DNA of 32,866 nucleotides from Rhodospirillales bacterium (GTDB lineage Bacteria > Pseudomonadota > Gammaproteobacteria > Steroidobacterales > Rariloculaceae): assembly GCA_024640665.1 (NCBI GenBank), contig JAHEEO010000002.1, positions 1 to 32,866 of the forward strand, in the 5' to 3' direction. Positions within the stretch are counted from its first letter, which is position 1. Each line of letters begins with the position of its first letter. The position numbers and the translations under genes are program-made. The notes beneath the pieces are model-generated. The model saw only the letters and a program-made list of their open reading frames with translations, was not told where the DNA came from and did no database searches. Shown here one piece after another: positions 14,933 to 23,432 of the stretch.

Positions 14933-15856
14933 ATGTCAGCGATGAGTCTTAGAATTTGTGACCGGCAGCAAATTGGGGTCATTCACGCGACAGGCCCAGA
15001 TGCAGAAAGCTTCCTGCAAGGACAACTGAGTCAAGATATTGGCAGGGCGACCTCCTCGCTCAGTGTATTAGCCGGCTGGCATGATGCGAGCGGCCGCTTG
15101 CAGGCGCTGTTTCGGGTATGGCGGCATGAAGACTTCATTGTAATGGCCACCGCCAGCGAGATTCTCAGTGATGTCACGGCACAGCTAAACCGTTACAAAA
15201 TGCGGGCCAACCTCACGCTGACTCCACGTGAAGATTGGCGGACCGTCTCGGTTCTTAAGTTGCCGAGCCGATCCGGCCCGGACCAAGCATCGGAAGAAAG
15301 CGGGAAGCTGGTGTTCGCCGAGACCCTGAACGGCGTTGCGCACAATAATGGCTTCGATTCGATCAGGATCACCCAGAACCAGCATCATCTTTACGGCCCT
15401 CAGCATGCTTTCTCCGGCCTGCGACTGGATACCAACCCAGAAACCACATTAGCGTTGGCCCAGGCTGACGAAATCCGGGCAGGAATACCGCTCGTCGGCC
15501 GAGCGCTTGCCGCCAGATTCATCCCCCATATGCTGAACCTCGAGATCCTAAACGCGATCGCATTCGACAAGGGGTGTTACCCAGGCCAGGAAATTATCGC
15601 CCGAACCGAAAATCTTGGAACCGTGAAACGCCGGGCCCGGACTTTCGCGCTGCAGGGGAAAACGATGGCAGCGCCTGGCACGGCTCTGATCGGCGCTGCT
15701 GGCGAGCAGGTCGGCACCGTCGTCAACTGTGCCGCCGATGGCGACAATGCCTGCGTATTACTCGCCGTAGTCCAACTGGATGCCCTGAGCGCACCCTTAT
15801 ACTTGGAGGGGCGTTTGGATCAACCGCTACAAAAACTCGAAATGCCGTTTCAATGA
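14933..15856 (+). CDS. ygfZ: YgfZ/IBA57-type folate-binding Fe-S cluster protein
   Basis: This protein has the GcvT fold of the YgfZ/COG0354 family, which uses tetrahydrofolate and supports maturation or repair of certain Fe-S enzymes. The diagnostic motif KGCYPGQE is at residues 213-220, with the essential Cys215, followed by RTENLGTVKRR. The N-terminal part has GPDAESFLQGQLSQDI, also typical. I choose ATG 14933 (307 residues; GGA seven bases upstream). An ATG at 14942 and an upstream frame to 14894 are alternatives. It is transcribed divergently from the sdh operon, a sensible neighbour because SdhB carries three Fe-S clusters. It converges on lysS with a 31-base gap. Confidence 0.92.
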   Translation: MSAMSLRICDRQQIGVIHATGPDAESFLQGQLSQDIGRATSSLSVLAGWHDASGRLQALFRVWRHEDFIVMATASEILSDVTAQLNRYKMRANLTLTPREDWRTVSVLKLPSRSGPDQASEESGKLVFAETLNGVAHNNGFDSIRITQNQHHLYGPQHAFSGLRLDTNPETTLALAQADEIRAGIPLVGRALAARFIPHMLNLEILNAIAFDKGCYPGQEIIARTENLGTVKRRARTFALQGKTMAAPGTALIGAAGEQVGTVVNCAADGDNACVLLAVVQLDALSAPLYLEGRLDQPLQKLEMPFQ

Positions 15857-15887
15857 AGTGACTACATGTCGGTATCGACGCTGCTAA

Positions 15888-17402
15888 CTAAGCCTCTTGC
15901 TTCAATTGCGGAAACAACAGTACATCGCGGATCGACTGGCTGTTCGTCAACAACATGACCAATCGGTCAATACCAATGCCCAGGCCAGCCGCTGGCGGCA
16001 TACCGTATTCCAGCGCCCTAACGTAGTCTGCATCAAAATACATCGCCTCGTCATCGCCGTGTTCCTTCGCCTCGACCTGAGCGCGAAATCGCGCAGCCTG
16101 ATCTTCGGGATCGTTAAGCTCCGAGAAGCCATTGGCGATTTCACTGCCGGCGATAAACAGCTCGAAACGATCTGTCAGGAAAGCATCATTGTCGCAAGCG
16201 CGTGCCAGCGGAGACACTTCCGCCGGGTACTGCGTAATAAATATTGGACCTTGCAAATTATCTTCAATCAGCCTTTCGAACAATTCGAGCTGCAGCTTAC
16301 CGGCACCATATTGGTCATGAACGGGAATACCTTCAGCCTGACATAGCTGCGCAAGCACTTGCCTGTCGCGAACAGTGTCCGCGGTCAAACCCACGTTTGC
16401 ATCCAGCAAGGACTGCTCGACGCTAAGACGCGGAAACGCATGACCGAGATCGAATTCATCATCGCCGAACACGACAGTCGTTTTGCCCAGCAGGACACGC
16501 GCTGTTTCACGCACTAGATTTTCGGTCAAATTCATTAAATCTTCGTAGTCCGCATAAGCTTGGTAAAGCTCAAGCATCGTGAATTCAGGATTGTGTCGAG
16601 TCGACAACCCCTCGTTCCGAAACACCCTGCCAAGCTCATATACGCGCTCGAATCCGCCGACGAGCAGCCGCTTCAAGTAAAGCTCGGGTGCAATTCTCAA
16701 ATAGAGCGTTCGATCAAGTGCATGATGGTGCGTTTCAAAGGGGCGCGCCGCGGCGCCACCGGGAATAGGCTGCATAATCGGCGTCTCAACTTCCAGGAAA
16801 TCAAGCGCATCGAGATAGGAGCGAATGAAGCGAATGGCTTCGCTCCGGACACGAAACGCCTGACGTCGTTCCGGGCTCACTATCAGATCAACATAGCGCA
16901 ACCGCAGGCGCAGCTCTTGATCGGCCATACCATGCCATTTGTCCGGCAGCGGGCGTAAGGATTTAACGAGCACCTCCAGACTATCGACGGCGATCGACAA
17001 CTCACCTGTCTTAGTCATCATCAGCGTGCCGGTCGCCCCTAAGATGTCGCCAAGATCCCATTTCTTGAAATCGGCGTAAACATCCTCGCCCAAGCGGTCC
17101 CGCTGCACGAATAACTGTATTTGGCCGGATCTGTCTTGCAGGTGGACAAAACTACTCTTGCCCATGACGCGCTTGCTCATCATTCGGCCAGCCACAGCGA
17201 CTTGCACTTTTTCGCCTTGCAGAGACTCAGCCGAATGCGCCGAATATGCTGCGCGCAGTTCATCGGCCAGCGCATCCCGGCGAAAACCGTTCGGAAAGGC
17301 ATTGCCATCATCGCGCATCCGATCCAACTTCTTGCGCCGCTCGGCAATTAAACGGTTTTCATCCTCTGTCGTGACTTCGCTCATTCGCTCCACTAACCCC
17401 AT
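15888..17402 (-). CDS. lysS: Lysyl-tRNA synthetase, class II
   Basis: This 504-residue protein charges tRNA-Lys. An N-terminal OB-fold anticodon-binding domain (EKVQVAVAGRMMSKRVMGK, then SFVHLQDRSGQIQLFVQRD) precedes the class II catalytic core. Motif 1 is around DFLEVETPIMQPIPGGAAARPF. Motif 2 is FRNEGLSTRHNPEFTMLE, and motif 3 is GLGIGIDRLVMLLTNS. Length and order match E. coli LysS (505). The ATG at 17402 is six bases after prfB; an in-frame ATG at 17384 preceded by GGAG is also possible and gives the N-terminus MSEVTTEDENRL. The prfB-lysS pair is conserved in gammaproteobacteria. Confidence 0.97.
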   Translation of the reverse strand: MGLVERMSEVTTEDENRLIAERRKKLDRMRDDGNAFPNGFRRDALADELRAAYSAHSAESLQGEKVQVAVAGRMMSKRVMGKSSFVHLQDRSGQIQLFVQRDRLGEDVYADFKKWDLGDILGATGTLMMTKTGELSIAVDSLEVLVKSLRPLPDKWHGMADQELRLRLRYVDLIVSPERRQAFRVRSEAIRFIRSYLDALDFLEVETPIMQPIPGGAAARPFETHHHALDRTLYLRIAPELYLKRLLVGGFERVYELGRVFRNEGLSTRHNPEFTMLELYQAYADYEDLMNLTENLVRETARVLLGKTTVVFGDDEFDLGHAFPRLSVEQSLLDANVGLTADTVRDRQVLAQLCQAEGIPVHDQYGAGKLQLELFERLIEDNLQGPIFITQYPAEVSPLARACDNDAFLTDRFELFIAGSEIANGFSELNDPEDQAARFRAQVEAKEHGDDEAMYFDADYVRALEYGMPPAAGLGIGIDRLVMLLTNSQSIRDVLLFPQLKQEA

Positions 17403-17408
17403 TTACGA

Positions 17409-18504
17409 CTACAGCCCTTGCTTCAGGCTTTCTTCAAGAAACTCATCGAGATCGCCATCCAGCACGGCACTGGGCTGCGACGACTCTACATTAGTGCGCA
17501 AGTCTTTAACGCGCGACTGATCCAACACGTACGAACGAATCTGACTCCCCCAGCCAATATCCGCCTTGCTGTCTTCGACTAAATCGGCTTGCTCACGGCG
17601 CTTTTGCTGCTCTAATTCATACAAACGCGCTTTGAGCTGCCCCATTGCAGTCGCGCGGTTCTTATGCTGCGAACGATCATTCTGACACTGCACCACCACA
17701 CCGGATGGAATGTGCGTAATTCTAACCGCGGACTCAGTCTTATTGACGTGTTGCCCGCCTGCGCCGCTTGCTCGATATACATCTACGCGCAGATCGGCGG
17801 GATTTATTTCCACCTCGACGTTGTCATCGAGCTCTGGAGAAACGAACACCGCTGCGAACGAAGTATGGCGGCGGCTTCCAGAATCAAACGGCGACTTGCG
17901 CACGAGTCGATGCACACCGGTTTCGGTTCTCAGCCAGCCGTAAGCATATTCGGCCCGCACATGAATCGTAGCGCTCTTGATACCGGCAACATCTCCAGCG
18001 GAGGCCTCTAGCAACTCGGTCGAAAACCCTCGAGATTCTGCCCAACGTAGATACATACGCAAGAGCATCTCGGCCCAGTCTTGTGCTTCGGTTCCGCCTG
18101 ACCCCGCCTGAATATCGACGAACGCATTGTGCGAGTCCATATCACCCGCGAACATGCGCCGAAACTCGAGGTCGACAACGGTTTTTTCAACGCGCGAGAG
18201 TTCAGCCGCAATTTCGCCCAGCATTGCTTCGTCATTATCTTCGCGAGCCAGAGCATAAAGCTCAAGCGTCTCTTCAAGCGCAAGTTGAATTTTGTCCAGC
18301 GTATTGACGATGCCTTCTAGGCTGGCGCGCTCGCGCCCCAAGTTTTGCGCGCGTTCCGGGTCTGACCAAACGTCCGGAGACTCTAATTCTCGCTCGACTT
18401 CTTCGAGCTTTTCACGCTTAACATCGTAGTCAAAGATACCTCCGAAGCGCGTCACTGCGAGATCGCAAGTCTTCAATCCGATCGTTTACGTTGCCTAGTT
18501 CCAT
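17409..18504 (-). CDS. prfB: Peptide chain release factor 2 (RF2), expressed by programmed +1 frameshift
   Basis: RF2 terminates translation at UGA and UAA. The real start is ATG 18504, giving a 24-codon leader (MELGNVNDRIEDLRSRSDAL and RRYL) that ends at an in-frame TGA (18432-18430). A +1 shift at CTT-TGAC joins the main frame, which continues DYDVKREKLEEVERELESPD. The total is about 364 residues, matching E. coli (365). Domains visible downstream are the helical N-domain, the GGQ catalytic loop (SGAGGQHVNKTESAVRI), and the SPF anticodon-like motif (KSPFDSGSRR) for UGA recognition. The intact 0-frame stop makes synthesis self-limiting when RF2 is abundant. lysS follows six bases later. Confidence 0.96.
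18430..18445 (-). promoter_or_regulatory. prfB programmed +1 frameshift site
   Basis: On the minus strand the sequence reads CGG AGG TAT CTT TGA C. The internal Shine-Dalgarno-like GGAGG sits three bases before the slippery CTT codon, which is followed by the UGA stop and a C. This is the same layout as the E. coli prfB site (AGG GGG TAT CTT TGA C). The weak UGAC stop context lets ribosomes shift when RF2 is scarce. Confidence 0.95.
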
Positions 18505-18565
18505 CTTGATCACTCAAACGCGGGGCGCAAATATTAGCATGACGGCTCGGAATTCCGATCGGCAG

Positions 18566-20266
18566 CTATGTGTTCTCCAAATGTTCAACGATGAGTTGCA
18601 CTCGCGGCTCGGAGAAATACTCGTTCACCGCCAATTGATAGCAGGCCCGAACCTTAGAACCCGTTGCTGGCTCGCAAAACTCCGAGTTGAAAGCAATCGC
18701 CTCGACTCGGGTGCCGCCACCGACCGGCTGCAAGGTCATTTTTAGATGCAAGTCCTTAAGCCAACGCCAATCGGCAATGGTAAATACGCCATCAAACAGG
18801 GGCTCTGGAAAACTCTGCCCCCAAGGGCCCGCAGCGCGAATCGCCTCAGCGACCTCTATAGTCATCAGATCGCCAGCCAATTCGCCGTCTGACAGCAATT
18901 TTTGCAGCCGCTGATCGGCACTGAGTCGCTTCGCACCGACAGCGTCGATCGCGGCAGCGAATGCCGGCAGCGCATCGGCTTCAATAGACAAACCTGCCGC
19001 CATTGCGTGTCCGCCATATTTCTTGATCAACCCCGGCTGCAACGCATCGACTTCTGCTAACGCGTCACGCAGGTGGAAGCCCGCCACGGAACGGCCAGAG
19101 CCTTTGAGCCCATCTCCGGATGGCGCAAATGCAAACACCGGCAGACCGTGACGCTCCTTGACTCGTGACGCGATAAGGCCGACAAGTCCCTCATGCCAGT
19201 TATCGCGCATCAGGCTCAATACGCTTTGTTCTTCAACACGATCATCCAATGACAATGACTCGACCAGATCCAGCGCTTCGGCTCGCATTTCCGTTTCCAT
19301 CTCGCGCCGACTCCGATTCAATGTGTCGAGTTGTCTGGCGAGCTCAAGAGCAGCTTGATCAGATTCTTCAATCAAACAACGGACACCAATCGACATATCA
19401 TCCAGACGACCTGCCGCATTCAAACGCGGACCCAGCTGATAACCCAATGTGCTGGCCGTCACCCGGTGCAGCTCGGCACCCGACAGTTCGCATAATGCGC
19501 GGATGCCGGGACGACAGCGGCCACCGCGGATACGCAACAAGCCCTGCTGTACCAGAATTCGATTCTGCTGGTCCAATGGCACTAGATCGGCGACCGTTCC
19601 GAGTGCCACGAGATCGAGATATTCGGCTATGCCGGCGGAATCGCCAAGCGCGCGTCCAAGCGCGGCGAGCAAATAGAATGCCACGCCAACGCCGGCAAGA
19701 TTCTGCCCCTTAAACTCTTGCCCGGGAAGATTTGGATTCACCAAAACGTTAGCAGCAGGTAATTGCTCAGGCGGCAAATGATGATCGGTGATCAATACGT
19801 CGATGCCCAGTTCACGTGCCGCTGCCACGCCAGCCACACTGCTGACGCCGTTATCGACTGTCACGAGCAATGCTGGATTCAGTTGTGCCAAATGCTCGAC
19901 GGCGGCGGTGCTCAGTCCGTAACCCATGTTGAAACGATCAGGGATGAAAAACTGAACATCAGCAAACCCGAATTTGCGCAAACACAGCAACATTAGCGCG
20001 ACGCTGGTTGCGCCATCACTGTCAAAGTCCCCAACTACCACAATGCGCGCATCGCGATGCTGCAGCAACAACTCAACTGCATCAGTTAGCACATCGAAAC
20101 TGCCCACTGGCACAAGCCCGCCAAGGACCAAATCAAGGTCGGCAGGTGACGTGATAGCTCGACGCGCATAGACCTGACGGAGTACCGGGTGGACATGCGC
20201 CGGCCAATCCCATTCAACAATGCTCTGATTGGCTTCGCGGCGAACGATACTTTTAGCGCTTGGCAT
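18566..20266 (-). CDS. recJ: Single-stranded-DNA-specific exonuclease RecJ
   Basis: This 566-residue protein is a 5'-3' single-strand exonuclease of the DHH phosphoesterase superfamily, acting in RecFOR gap repair and mismatch repair. Motif I is VVVGDFDSDGATS (Asp80, Asp82, Asp84), motif II is TVDNGVSS, and motif III is LITDHHLPP (Asp161-His-His). The DHHA1 domain contains GSGRSVAGFHLRDAL and KKYGGHAMAAGLSIE. The C-terminal OB domain ends with DLHLKMTLQ and RVQLIVEHLEN. The ATG at 20266 starts 58 bases from the divergent Mth938-like gene. prfB begins 61 bases downstream, a linkage also seen in E. coli. Confidence 0.96.
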   Translation of the reverse strand: MPSAKSIVRREANQSIVEWDWPAHVHPVLRQVYARRAITSPADLDLVLGGLVPVGSFDVLTDAVELLLQHRDARIVVVGDFDSDGATSVALMLLCLRKFGFADVQFFIPDRFNMGYGLSTAAVEHLAQLNPALLVTVDNGVSSVAGVAAARELGIDVLITDHHLPPEQLPAANVLVNPNLPGQEFKGQNLAGVGVAFYLLAALGRALGDSAGIAEYLDLVALGTVADLVPLDQQNRILVQQGLLRIRGGRCRPGIRALCELSGAELHRVTASTLGYQLGPRLNAAGRLDDMSIGVRCLIEESDQAALELARQLDTLNRSRREMETEMRAEALDLVESLSLDDRVEEQSVLSLMRDNWHEGLVGLIASRVKERHGLPVFAFAPSGDGLKGSGRSVAGFHLRDALAEVDALQPGLIKKYGGHAMAAGLSIEADALPAFAAAIDAVGAKRLSADQRLQKLLSDGELAGDLMTIEVAEAIRAAGPWGQSFPEPLFDGVFTIADWRWLKDLHLKMTLQPVGGGTRVEAIAFNSEFCEPATGSKVRACYQLAVNEYFSEPRVQLIVEHLENT

Positions 20267-20324
20267 GTTTCAATCGCATCTCGAGTTTATAATCTTGTGC
20301 CCAAGCAACACGGGCCACAGTTCA

Positions 20325-20693
20325 TTGCAATTTAATAAGGAAACCATCAATGCAAACACAATTCGGTCCTATCAGCCGGGTTGCATTCGCATTGGTGAGT
20401 CATCGTTTTCGGGACATATCATTGTTGCGGCAAACACCATTCTAGACAACTGGGATGCCGGCACGCCTGCCGCACTCTCAGAAGCATCGCTGGCGGCCGC
20501 TTTGGAGCTGCAGCCGGAAATTCTCATCGTCGGCACCGGCTCTGCCCAAATGCTCCCTGATACATTGCTCATGGCTCAATTGGCTCGGCGTGGAGTTGGT
20601 TTAGAGATAATGACAACAGCGGCGGCCTGTAGAACTTACAACGTGTTGGCTCACGAACAACGCGCTGTCGTAGCCGCGCTATTCAACGCATGA
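20325..20693 (+). CDS. Mth938-like domain protein (DUF498)
   Basis: This 122-residue single-domain protein of the Mth938/DUF498 fold (AAMDC and NDUFAF3 relatives in eukaryotes) has no established bacterial function. The conserved core is visible as SYQPGCIRIGESSFSGHIIV, then LQPEILIVGTGSAQMLPD, then GVGLEIMTTAAACRTYNVL and the C-terminal EQRAVVAAL. The preferred start is TTG 20325, giving LQFNKETIN, which fits the family start; the frame is open to 20229 but that portion overlaps recJ. A TATAAT hexamer at 20288-20293 could be its -10 box. It ends 14 bases from the convergent nlpD gene, occupying the place where rpoS lies in many gammaproteobacteria. Confidence 0.82.
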   Translation: MQFNKETINANTIRSYQPGCIRIGESSFSGHIIVAANTILDNWDAGTPAALSEASLAAALELQPEILIVGTGSAQMLPDTLLMAQLARRGVGLEIMTTAAACRTYNVLAHEQRAVVAALFNA

Positions 20694-20707
20694 TATCCAC
20701 AGCCGTG

Positions 20708-21379
20708 CTATCGCGCCGGCAGATAGCTTAAAGGATCAATCGGCACGCCATTGCGCCGAATCTCGAAATGCAACTGTGCCTGACGGCCCGGCCCAAGTCC
20801 CATAGCTGCGATCCGCTGGCCGCTGGCCACTTCGTCACCTTGATCCACGACGACATTGTCGGTGTGACCGTACGCGCTCAGAAAAGTATCGTTGTGTTTT
20901 ATGATGACCAGCTGACCGTAACCCGCCAAACCTGTACCCACATAAACCACGCGGCCGGCAGCGGCGGCTGAAATGCTCTGGCCATTTTGGCCGGTCACGC
21001 TGATACCGCTGCCGATTCCGCTCCGGGAACCGAAACGCGCAGCGACGGTACCCATAGTCGGCCAATCCCAGTCTGGCGCCGGGAGATTACTGGGCTGTGG
21101 CAATGGGGGCGGCGCTGAACGAGTTGAACTATTTGCCTGGCGCGGCGTATTCGCCTCCAGCAGGCTGAGGCGCTGCCCAACGAATATGAGATCGGGGTTG
21201 TCGAGACGATTCCAACGAGCCAATGAGCGGTAGTCGAGCCCATACCGCCAAGCAATCGTGTACAACGTGTCGCCAGGCCGTACGACATGCACCCGCGTTT
21301 CATAGTTGACCAACGACGGGCTGCAAGCGGTCATGGCAATACAGAGTGCGACGATAATGGTCTTTAGCGCAGCTGCCAT
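20708..21379 (-). CDS. nlpD: NlpD-type lipoprotein with LysM and degenerate LytM domain
   Basis: This 223-residue outer-membrane lipoprotein probably activates the amidase AmiC at the division septum. The signal peptide ends in a lipobox at TAC19, with Ser at +2 predicting outer-membrane sorting. A LysM domain (VHVVRPGDTLYTIAWRYGLD to IFVGQRLSLL) binds peptidoglycan. The C-terminal M23/LytM domain (ISAAAAGRVVYVGTGLAGYG, LSAYGHTDNV, QAQLHFEIRRNG) lacks the first zinc-ligand motif (SGISV instead of HxGxD). It is therefore probably non-catalytic, as in E. coli NlpD. The start is ATG 21379; the open frame to 21520 overlaps yqaA. No rpoS follows. Confidence 0.92.
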   Translation of the reverse strand: MAAALKTIIVALCIAMTACSPSLVNYETRVHVVRPGDTLYTIAWRYGLDYRSLARWNRLDNPDLIFVGQRLSLLEANTPRQANSSTRSAPPPLPQPSNLPAPDWDWPTMGTVAARFGSRSGIGSGISVTGQNGQSISAAAAGRVVYVGTGLAGYGQLVIIKHNDTFLSAYGHTDNVVVDQGDEVASGQRIAAMGLGPGRQAQLHFEIRRNGVPIDPLSYLPAR

Positions 21380-21945
21380 ATGACGATCGCTAGCAATATT
21401 ATTCCGACGACAGCCCAACCGATGGCATCGACATATCGTCGCAGCAAGCCTTCCATTTTTTCGCCGCCGAAGACAATCATACCGGCGACAAGAAAGAACC
21501 GGGCCCCGCGCCCCAGGCACGAGGCGATAAGAAAGCCAGGGAAAAACATGTGCAAAGCGCCACCGGCAATCGTAAATATCTTATATGGGATCGGCGAAAA
21601 CCCGGCTGCGAGTATTGCAAAAAACCCCCAGCGATCGAACCACTGCGTTGCGCGCGAAAAAACCTCAGCGTACCCCAATGACTCGATAAACGGCCCAACC
21701 GCATCGATCGCGAACCAGCCGATTAAATAACCAGCCACACCACCGATCACGGAAGCTACTGTGGTCAGCGTCGCGTATCGCCAACCCCGATCCGGTCGTG
21801 CTAGCGTCATTGGCGCAAGCATGACGTCTGGCGGAACCGGGAAAAAAGACGACTCCGCAAAACTCAGCGCGGCCAAATACCTTTCGGCATGGCGGTGCTT
21901 TGACCAGGTAAGTACCCGCTCATATAGCGCTGAAAAGACCTTCAC
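21364..21945 (-). CDS. yqaA: YqaA-type VTT/DedA-related membrane protein
   Basis: This 193-residue inner-membrane protein has several helices. The VTT/DedA-like features are AALSFAESSFFPVPPDVMLAPM, GGVAGYLIGWFAIDAVG, and FSPIPYKIFTIAGGALHM, the last with the conserved proline-rich re-entrant loop. DedA relatives transport or flip lipids such as undecaprenyl phosphate or phosphatidylethanolamine; the exact substrate here is unknown. The start is GTG 21945, forming a GTGA overlap with pcm, and its 3' end overlaps nlpD by 16 bases. It is therefore part of a surE-pcm-yqaA-nlpD transcription unit. Confidence 0.85.
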   Translation of the reverse strand: MKVFSALYERVLTWSKHRHAERYLAALSFAESSFFPVPPDVMLAPMTLARPDRGWRYATLTTVASVIGGVAGYLIGWFAIDAVGPFIESLGYAEVFSRATQWFDRWGFFAILAAGFSPIPYKIFTIAGGALHMFFPGFLIASCLGRGARFFLVAGMIVFGGEKMEGLLRRYVDAIGWAVVGIILLAIVIWQLR

Positions 21946-22634
21946 CGCGCCATACCTGGCACAAACGGGACAAAACTCACATCGGCAATGATGCGGCGAC
22001 TGAACTGCTCTCCAGTACGCGTAATACAAGCCAAGACCTGTGCTCCATGCTTGCCCACCGGAATCACCAGACGCCCGCCTTCATCCAATTGATCCAGCAA
22101 ATCGCGCGGCACGCCGGCAGAGGCCGCAGCAACGATAATCCGCTGAAATGGCGCCTGACTGCGCCAGCCATGCCAGCCGTCTGCATAACGGACACTGACA
22201 TTGTGAACACCGACTTTTCGCAGCGTCCGCTGTGCCCTTTCAACCAGCGGCAGGATCCTCTCTACGCTGTAGACATGCCGCGCAAATGGCGCCAGTACGG
22301 CGGTTTGATAACCGCAACCGGTACCAATCTCCAGAACTCGCGGCGGCTTCTCACCCTGATCCGGCCCCTCGAACAGAGCGTCCGTCATCATGGCCACGAC
22401 GAAAGGCTGCGATATAGTCTGGCCATGACCGATTGGCAATGCGGTGTCTTCGTAAGCACGACTTGCCAAAGCTTCGTCGACAAACAGATGCCTCGGTACC
22501 GAGCGCATGTGGGCGAGCACAAGCTCGTTGCTGATTCCCTGCGCGCGCAAGCGATCGATTAGACGGTCGCGTGTGCGCGCCGATGTCATACCGACGCCGA
22601 CTTGTTCGACTGGCGTCACAGCTGCTTCAGCCAT
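21942..22634 (-). CDS. pcm: Protein-L-isoaspartate O-methyltransferase
   Basis: This 230-residue SAM-dependent enzyme repairs isoaspartyl residues in aged proteins. The substrate segment EDTALPIGHGQTISQPFVVA is diagnostic. The SAM-binding motif I is VLEIGTGCGYQTAVLA, with YSVERI as the following acidic loop and YADGWHGW as motif II. QLDEGGRLVIPVG and FVPFVPG complete the family pattern. The first ATG at 22634 overlaps surE by 19 bases, but an ATG at 22589 (MTSARTRDRL) is closer to the E. coli start. The surE-pcm pair is conserved and linked to stationary-phase protein and nucleotide repair. Confidence 0.95.
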   Translation of the reverse strand: MAEAAVTPVEQVGVGMTSARTRDRLIDRLRAQGISNELVLAHMRSVPRHLFVDEALASRAYEDTALPIGHGQTISQPFVVAMMTDALFEGPDQGEKPPRVLEIGTGCGYQTAVLAPFARHVYSVERILPLVERAQRTLRKVGVHNVSVRYADGWHGWRSQAPFQRIIVAAASAGVPRDLLDQLDEGGRLVIPVGKHGAQVLACITRTGEQFSRRIIADVSFVPFVPGMAR

Positions 22635-23365
22635 TCGTCAATCGATGCCATCGCGCGATGGTCCGTGAGGTCAACTTTTAGAGGCGTTACAGATACGTAC
22701 CCTGACTCAATCGCATGGAAATCCGTGCCTGGTCCGGCATCCTGCCCAGCCCCGGCGGGCCCCACCCAATAAATTGGCTGCTGCTTTGGGTCACGCGCCT
22801 TGATGACAGGCTCGGATTTGTGGCGGAAGCCCAAGCGTGTTGTCTTGATTCCTTGCACTGATTCAAGCGGCAGGTCTGGGACATTGACGTTCAAAATCGT
22901 GTCGCGGGGCAACGGCCGATCGCCGATCAACGGCTCAATTAACCGACGTGCCGTCGCAGCCGCCGCAATGTAATTGCCACCGTCTTTCAATACCAACGAC
23001 AACGCAATAGCCGGCAAGCCCAAGAAACGCCCTTCCATCGCCGCGGCGACCGTGCCGGAATACAAGACGTCATCGCCCAAATTAGCGCCTTGGTTGATGC
23101 CGGATACGACCATATCGGGCTCCGCATCCAAGAGGCCGGTTATCGCAACATGAACGCAGTCGGTCGGGGTTCCATTGACCGAATAAGTATTCGCGTCAAT
23201 CTGCTGTACGCGCAATGGTGAATCTAGCGTCAGAGAATTACTGGCGCCGCTGCGGTTACGATCCGGCGCGACGACCGTTACGGTTGCAAATTTGGCAAGT
23301 TCCACCCGCAGAGCCGCGAGTCCGACCGAGAAATAACCATCATCATTCGAAAGCAAGATATGCAA
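22616..23365 (-). CDS. surE: 5'/3'-nucleotidase and polyphosphatase SurE
   Basis: This 249-residue metal-dependent phosphatase removes phosphate from nucleoside monophosphates and short polyphosphate. Metal ligands are in ILLSNDDGYF (Asp8, Asp9), the NRSGASNSLT loop, and VSGINQGANLGDDVLYSGTV (Asn ligand). The start is TTG 23365, giving MHILLSNDDG at the position normally occupied by the initiator, so the TTG call is firm. It is divergent from the smr gene across 67 bases and leads the surE-pcm-yqaA-nlpD cluster. Confidence 0.95.
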   Translation of the reverse strand: MHILLSNDDGYFSVGLAALRVELAKFATVTVVAPDRNRSGASNSLTLDSPLRVQQIDANTYSVNGTPTDCVHVAITGLLDAEPDMVVSGINQGANLGDDVLYSGTVAAAMEGRFLGLPAIALSLVLKDGGNYIAAAATARRLIEPLIGDRPLPRDTILNVNVPDLPLESVQGIKTTRLGFRHKSEPVIKARDPKQQPIYWVGPAGAGQDAGPGTDFHAIESGYVSVTPLKVDLTDHRAMASIDEWLKQL

Positions 23366-23432
23366 ACCCGGGAACCTTATATAGGCCAGCCAATCAGTAA
23401 ACTATACTGGAAGCTCTAATGTCGAGAACACC

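Noticed and set aside
20708..21379. NlpD as an active M23 metallopeptidase
   Set aside because: The first zinc-ligand motif is missing and the HxH motif is reduced to QLHFE, as in non-catalytic amidase activators.
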